A DNA stretch of 64,000 bases, from NCBI RefSeq assembly GCF_900186955.1, contig NZ_LT906438.1, positions 3,162,001-3,226,000 of the forward strand. The letters run 5' to 3'. This document shows positions 60,790 to 64,000 of the stretch, in pieces. The notes under the pieces are model-generated. The model did no database searches. It had not been told where the DNA came from and saw nothing but the letters and a program-made list of their open reading frames with translations. Position 1 is the stretch's first letter; the number at the start of each line of letters is the position of its first letter. Position numbers and translations under genes: made by a program. The stretch is from Bacillus pumilus (GTDB lineage Bacteria > Bacillota > Bacilli > Bacillales > Bacillaceae).

Positions 60790-61692
60790 TTATTTTGATG
60801 TAGAAAACATCTCTTTCGCTTCATCCAATGCCATTTTATTGCCTAGTGCTGAGTAATCGAGCCATGGCTGATCGGCAATCGGATAGACTTGATTGTTCTT
60901 CACAGCTTTTAGACCCTTCCAAATCGGCGTCTTTTCTAATTGCTTGAATGCCTGCTGCGCTTTATCGTCACGGTTCACGACGACAAAGATAGCATCTGCA
61001 TCATAGTCAGGAAGAACCTCTTGAGAAATCACTTCAAATGGCCGTTTGCTGTCCAGTTTCTTCACCCCATCGACAGGTGTGAGGCCTAAATCCTCGTACA
61101 AAATTGGACCCATTGGGCGCTTCATGCTAAATACTCGAAGCTCCTTTGCCGTCACACGGATCGCCATCACTTTTCCGTTTCCAATCTTTTGTTTGATGAG
61201 CGATTTGACTTCTTTTGCTTCTTGATTGTAATCCTGAATATATTGATCGGCTTCTTTCTCTTTATTGACAAGCTTGCCGATTTTTTTCAAATGATCACGC
61301 CAAGTGCCGTTATTTAAATCAAACACTTCCGTTTTGGCGATTTTCTTATATTTCGATAAATCTTGTCCAGCTAGTTCTTCATCAACGTAAATAACATCTG
61401 GTTGTAATGCAAGCAGCGACTCCATATCAGGATCGGCTGCGATACCAAGCTTCTTCGTACCACTCAGCTGCTTCTTCGCATGTGGAAGGAAATCTTTTAA
61501 ATCCCCTCCTACAACAGAGCCTGCTGGCTTGATACCGAGTGCTAATAAGTCATTCGTTAAATGAATAGACAAGGAAGCAATTTTCGGTGTTCCATGATCG
61601 TTTTGAGTTGTTGTATTCTTTTTTTCCTGTTGACCACAAGCGGCAAGCAAGATAAAACAGAGCGTTAAACCAAGCACAAGTAATTTTTTCAT
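60790..61692 (-). CDS. yfiY: Iron-siderophore-binding lipoprotein (YfiY-like)
   Basis: A 300-residue lipoprotein: signal with lipobox LLAAC (Cys19), then a class III periplasmic-binding fold (IASLSIHLTNDLLALGIKPAGSV, ALQPDVIYVDEEL, PDYDADAIFVVVNRDD). It hands a ferric siderophore, probably a hydroxamate such as schizokinen by analogy with B. subtilis YfiY, to the two permeases. GGAACTC precedes the ATG. It follows the two permease genes; the ATPase is not encoded here (in B. subtilis YusV is shared). Confidence 0.88.
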   Translation of the reverse strand: MKKLLVLGLTLCFILLAACGQQEKKNTTTQNDHGTPKIASLSIHLTNDLLALGIKPAGSVVGGDLKDFLPHAKKQLSGTKKLGIAADPDMESLLALQPDVIYVDEELAGQDLSKYKKIAKTEVFDLNNGTWRDHLKKIGKLVNKEKEADQYIQDYNQEAKEVKSLIKQKIGNGKVMAIRVTAKELRVFSMKRPMGPILYEDLGLTPVDGVKKLDSKRPFEVISQEVLPDYDADAIFVVVNRDDKAQQAFKQLEKTPIWKGLKAVKNNQVYPIADQPWLDYSALGNKMALDEAKEMFSTSK

Positions 61693-61712
61693 GATGAGTT
61701 CCTCTTTCTTGT

Positions 61713-62714
61713 TTATTTCGTTTTTGCTAATAAATAGAGAAAATAAGGAGCGCCGATAAAAGCCACAACGACACCCGCTGGTATGGCATTTGGGGCAAAG
61801 ATGGAACGTCCAATTGTATCGGCACTGACCAAAATCAACAAGCCAATCAGTGCACTAACTGGTAAAAAATATTGATGGAGTGAGCCGACAAGCCGCCTTG
61901 CCAAATGCGGAGCGACAAGTCCAATAAAACCAATACCGCCTGTCATCGAAACACTTGCACTCGCCAAACCAACAGCTAAGGTCAGCAAAAGGAGACGCTG
62001 ACGCTGAACACGTACACCTACACTTGAGGCGACAGCATCTCCTAATGTCAACGCATTGAGCGTGCTTGACTGCATCAGCGTAAGCGGCACAAGGCAGACA
62101 ATCCAAGGCAGAAGCGCTAACACATGAATCCAGTCTCTTCCCCAGACATTGCCGACAAGCCATCTTGAAGCAAATGTGTATGTATCTTCATCTAGCTTCA
62201 ATGACAAAAATAACGTCAAAGCACTGAATCCCGCGGCAACTGCAATTCCTACTAGGATCAGCCGGATGGGAACGAGCCCTTCCTGCCGGTCATACGCCAG
62301 AAGCACGATGACCGCTGCCGCAAGAAGCCCTCCGCCAAATGTAAAGAGCGGAATAAGAAGAGAGGGATTGCCTTCTAGTGCGTGGAAATACGTCACATAC
62401 ACGATTAAGCCAAATGCGGCGCCTGCATTCAGTCCAATAATCCCTGGATCGGCCAGCGGGTTACGAGATAAACTTTGCAAAATGCCTCCCGCAATACCAA
62501 GACCAATTCCCGCTAGCATCGTTACCACGATTCGAGGCAGACGATAGTCAAACAGCACCGTTTCACTTTGAAAATCTCCAAAGCCGAATAACGTTTTGAC
62601 GACTACAAGAGGATTTAGTTTCAGCGTACCGGTATTTAAGCTATACAGCACAACGGCCACACTTAAACAAAGCAAAACGACTGTCACAACAAGAGCCCGC
62701 TGTTTCTCTCTCAT
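61713..62714 (-). CDS. yfhA: Iron-siderophore ABC permease (YfhA-like)
   Basis: A 333-residue FecCD-family permease with about nine to ten membrane segments: LPRIVVTMLAGIGLGIAGGILQSLSRNPLADPGIIGLNAGA and the later GGIGFIGLVAPHLARRLVG coupling region. It overlaps the upstream permease gene by four bases. With its partner it forms the channel of a ferric siderophore importer. Confidence 0.93.
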   Translation of the reverse strand: MREKQRALVVTVVLLCLSVAVVLYSLNTGTLKLNPLVVVKTLFGFGDFQSETVLFDYRLPRIVVTMLAGIGLGIAGGILQSLSRNPLADPGIIGLNAGAAFGLIVYVTYFHALEGNPSLLIPLFTFGGGLLAAAVIVLLAYDRQEGLVPIRLILVGIAVAAGFSALTLFLSLKLDEDTYTFASRWLVGNVWGRDWIHVLALLPWIVCLVPLTLMQSSTLNALTLGDAVASSVGVRVQRQRLLLLTLAVGLASASVSMTGGIGFIGLVAPHLARRLVGSLHQYFLPVSALIGLLILVSADTIGRSIFAPNAIPAGVVVAFIGAPYFLYLLAKTK

Positions 62715-63763
62715 GACAGGTTCCTCCCTTCTTTTCTGGCAATATACAAGAAGAAAGGAACACCGACAAGTGCCACCATCACGCCAATGGCAAGCTCTCG
62801 CGGCGGATTAACGGTGCGGCTGGCAAGGTCAGCAAAGACAAGCAGTACCGCGCCTAATATCGCTGACATCGGAATGACGAAACGATAGTTTACACCAACC
62901 AGCTTTCGTGCGATATGCGGGATGACAAGACCGACAAACCCAATGGAGCCGACTGCTGACACAGAAACCCCTGCTAATAATACAGCAGCTACCATTCCTA
63001 GTATTCGCACTTGTCGCGTTTTCACCCCTAAATTTGCCGCTACATCTTCACCAAGCGACAGTAGCGACAGTGACCGTCCTAATAGCATCGCCCATACGAT
63101 CACTACGAGAATGACCGGGGCAAGAATTGTCAGCTGCGGCCATTTCACACCTGCCACTCCGCCTGCATACCAAAACGCAAGGTCCTGACTTAAGTCAAAA
63201 TAAATCGCGATTCCAGAGCTAAGTGCATGAAGCAATGCAGCCACAACGGCTCCTGCTACTGTTAAGCGCATTGGTGTCAAAACGCCACCAGCCGCACCAA
63301 TCGCAAAGATCAGCAGCGTACTGAGCACTGCACCAAAAAAGGAAAACAACATAAGTGCCGAATAAGGGATGCCTGGGAAAAAAGCAAAACAAAGAGCGAC
63401 CACGAACATCGCACCGCCATTGATGCCTAAAATCCCCGCATCGGCCAGCGGGTTTCTTGTAATCCCCTGCATGAGCGCACCCGCTACGGCAAATGCCGCT
63501 CCAACAAGAGCTGCTCCTAAAACACGAGGAAGTCTTAATTCATGGATGATCTGCTGCTCTGTGACATCTGACTGATAGTCAAATACAGCTGTCCAAACCG
63601 TTTGCAGAGACAATGTTTTGGCACCATATGACACAGCCAAAAACATGGCAGCTGCCAAACTAAGGACGGCGAGAAAAAATATCAAAAGGAACAGAATATA
63701 TGATGATCGTTTTTGTTGAGGTGTTCGCTTATCCTGCAAAATCGGTGTCATCCTTTTCTTCAT
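62711..63763 (-). CDS. yfiZ: Iron-siderophore ABC permease (YfiZ-like)
   Basis: A 350-residue FecCD-family permease with about nine to ten membrane segments: LPRVLGAALVGAAFAVAGALMQGITRNPLADAGILGINGGA and GSIGFVGLVIPHIARKLVG. It is the first gene of the operon, preceded by a Fur box. It is a paralogue of the next gene and heterodimerises with it in related systems. The start at 63763 is read as MKKRMTPILQDKRT; an ATG four codons later is possible. Confidence 0.93.
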   Translation of the reverse strand: MKKRMTPILQDKRTPQQKRSSYILFLLIFFLAVLSLAAAMFLAVSYGAKTLSLQTVWTAVFDYQSDVTEQQIIHELRLPRVLGAALVGAAFAVAGALMQGITRNPLADAGILGINGGAMFVVALCFAFFPGIPYSALMLFSFFGAVLSTLLIFAIGAAGGVLTPMRLTVAGAVVAALLHALSSGIAIYFDLSQDLAFWYAGGVAGVKWPQLTILAPVILVVIVWAMLLGRSLSLLSLGEDVAANLGVKTRQVRILGMVAAVLLAGVSVSAVGSIGFVGLVIPHIARKLVGVNYRFVIPMSAILGAVLLVFADLASRTVNPPRELAIGVMVALVGVPFFLYIARKEGRNLS

Positions 63764-63781
63764 TAAAAGTCTGTTTGAAAA

Positions 63782-63796
63782 TGAGAATCATAATCA
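63782..63796. promoter_or_regulatory. Fur box of the yfiZ-yfhA-yfiY operon
   Basis: TGAGAATCATAATCA matches the Fur consensus at all but two positions, just before the yfiZ start. It accounts for iron-starvation control of the importer. Confidence 0.8.
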
Positions 63797-63929
63797 TCAA
63801 AATTATATCTGCCTGCCTCTCAAAAATCAATGTACACCTTATTTTTTAATTAATGAAGGTATGCAGATGACAGTCTTTGCTCGTTTGAAATGACCTATCA
63901 TTTTTTCTCATAGTTTAATAGGAAAATAG

Positions 63930-63959
63930 TTGACATTCCGCCTGAATATCCTCTAAAAT
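63930..63959 (+). promoter_or_regulatory. Possible SigA promoter facing out of the right edge
   Basis: TTGACA (63930-63935) and TAAAAT (63954-63959) with an 18-bp spacer on the plus strand. The served gene would lie beyond the window. The 200 bp before it shows no gene. Confidence 0.5.
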
Positions 63960-64000
63960 GACAAAAGTAAGTCAAATGTTATAAAAATATTACAAACAGA

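Overview
The window is chromosomal DNA from a Bacillus of the pumilus group (B. pumilus / safensis / altitudinis). The gene order ssrA-smpB-rnr-est-secG, the glycolytic run cggR-gapA-pgk-tpiA-gpmI-eno, lutR-sigL-yvfG and slrR next to an eps operon is the B. subtilis chromosome backbone. The proteins are close but not identical to B. subtilis, and several B. subtilis neighbours (sdp genes, araE/araR, lutP, epsJ, epsO, rocF) are absent. All assignments come from reading the sequence and from remembered family features; no database search was run.

Layout. (1) 1-8175: an AT-rich accessory island, all on the minus strand, holding a DrmA-like helicase, a DrmB-like DUF1998 protein, a SNF2 helicase with a degenerate PLD-like N-terminus, and the start of a fourth coupled gene cut by the window edge. 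It is a DISARM-like phage-defence module lying against the 3' end of tmRNA (8441-8799), a classic integration site. (2) 8976-15279: smpB, rnr, est, secG, an AbrB-like and an Xre-like regulator, a tandem pair of RghR-type repressors with a shared promoter architecture, and an HxlR regulator. (3) 15365-20316: one OpuC-type osmoprotectant ABC transporter with its GbsR-type regulator, then a MarC-like protein. (4) 20434-24508: a secreted coiled-coil protein, an acetyltransferase, and an undescribed five-gene minus-strand unit (small hydrophobic peptide, ABC ATPase, ABC permease, minimal site-2-protease-like peptidase, small membrane protein) that looks like a peptide production/immunity cluster. 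(5) 24765-31881: the glycolytic operon with the CggR operator and a second promoter before pgk. (6) 32196-39091: arginine/ornithine catabolism (rocE, rocD, sigma-54 promoter, rocR), lutR, sigL and yvfG; sigL encodes the sigma factor needed by the rocD promoter beside it. (7) 39112-45759: a MATE exporter, a structured intergenic repeat element, and a Fur-boxed nickel/oligopeptide-type ABC importer. (8) 45909-59609: the biofilm exopolysaccharide operon epsA-epsI, epsK-epsN (no epsJ or epsO) with the EAR antiterminator RNA between epsB and epsC, SinR boxes upstream and slrR divergent. (9) 60426-63763: a lone phage-type holin and a Fur-boxed siderophore importer (yfiZ-yfhA-yfiY type).

The two best candidates for undescribed biology are the DISARM-like island and the peptide/ABC/S2P cluster at 21401-24508. 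The paired GTCAA promoter boxes before the two rghR genes and the hairpin-flanked 120-nt repeat at 40465-40677 are the best regulatory or structural oddities.
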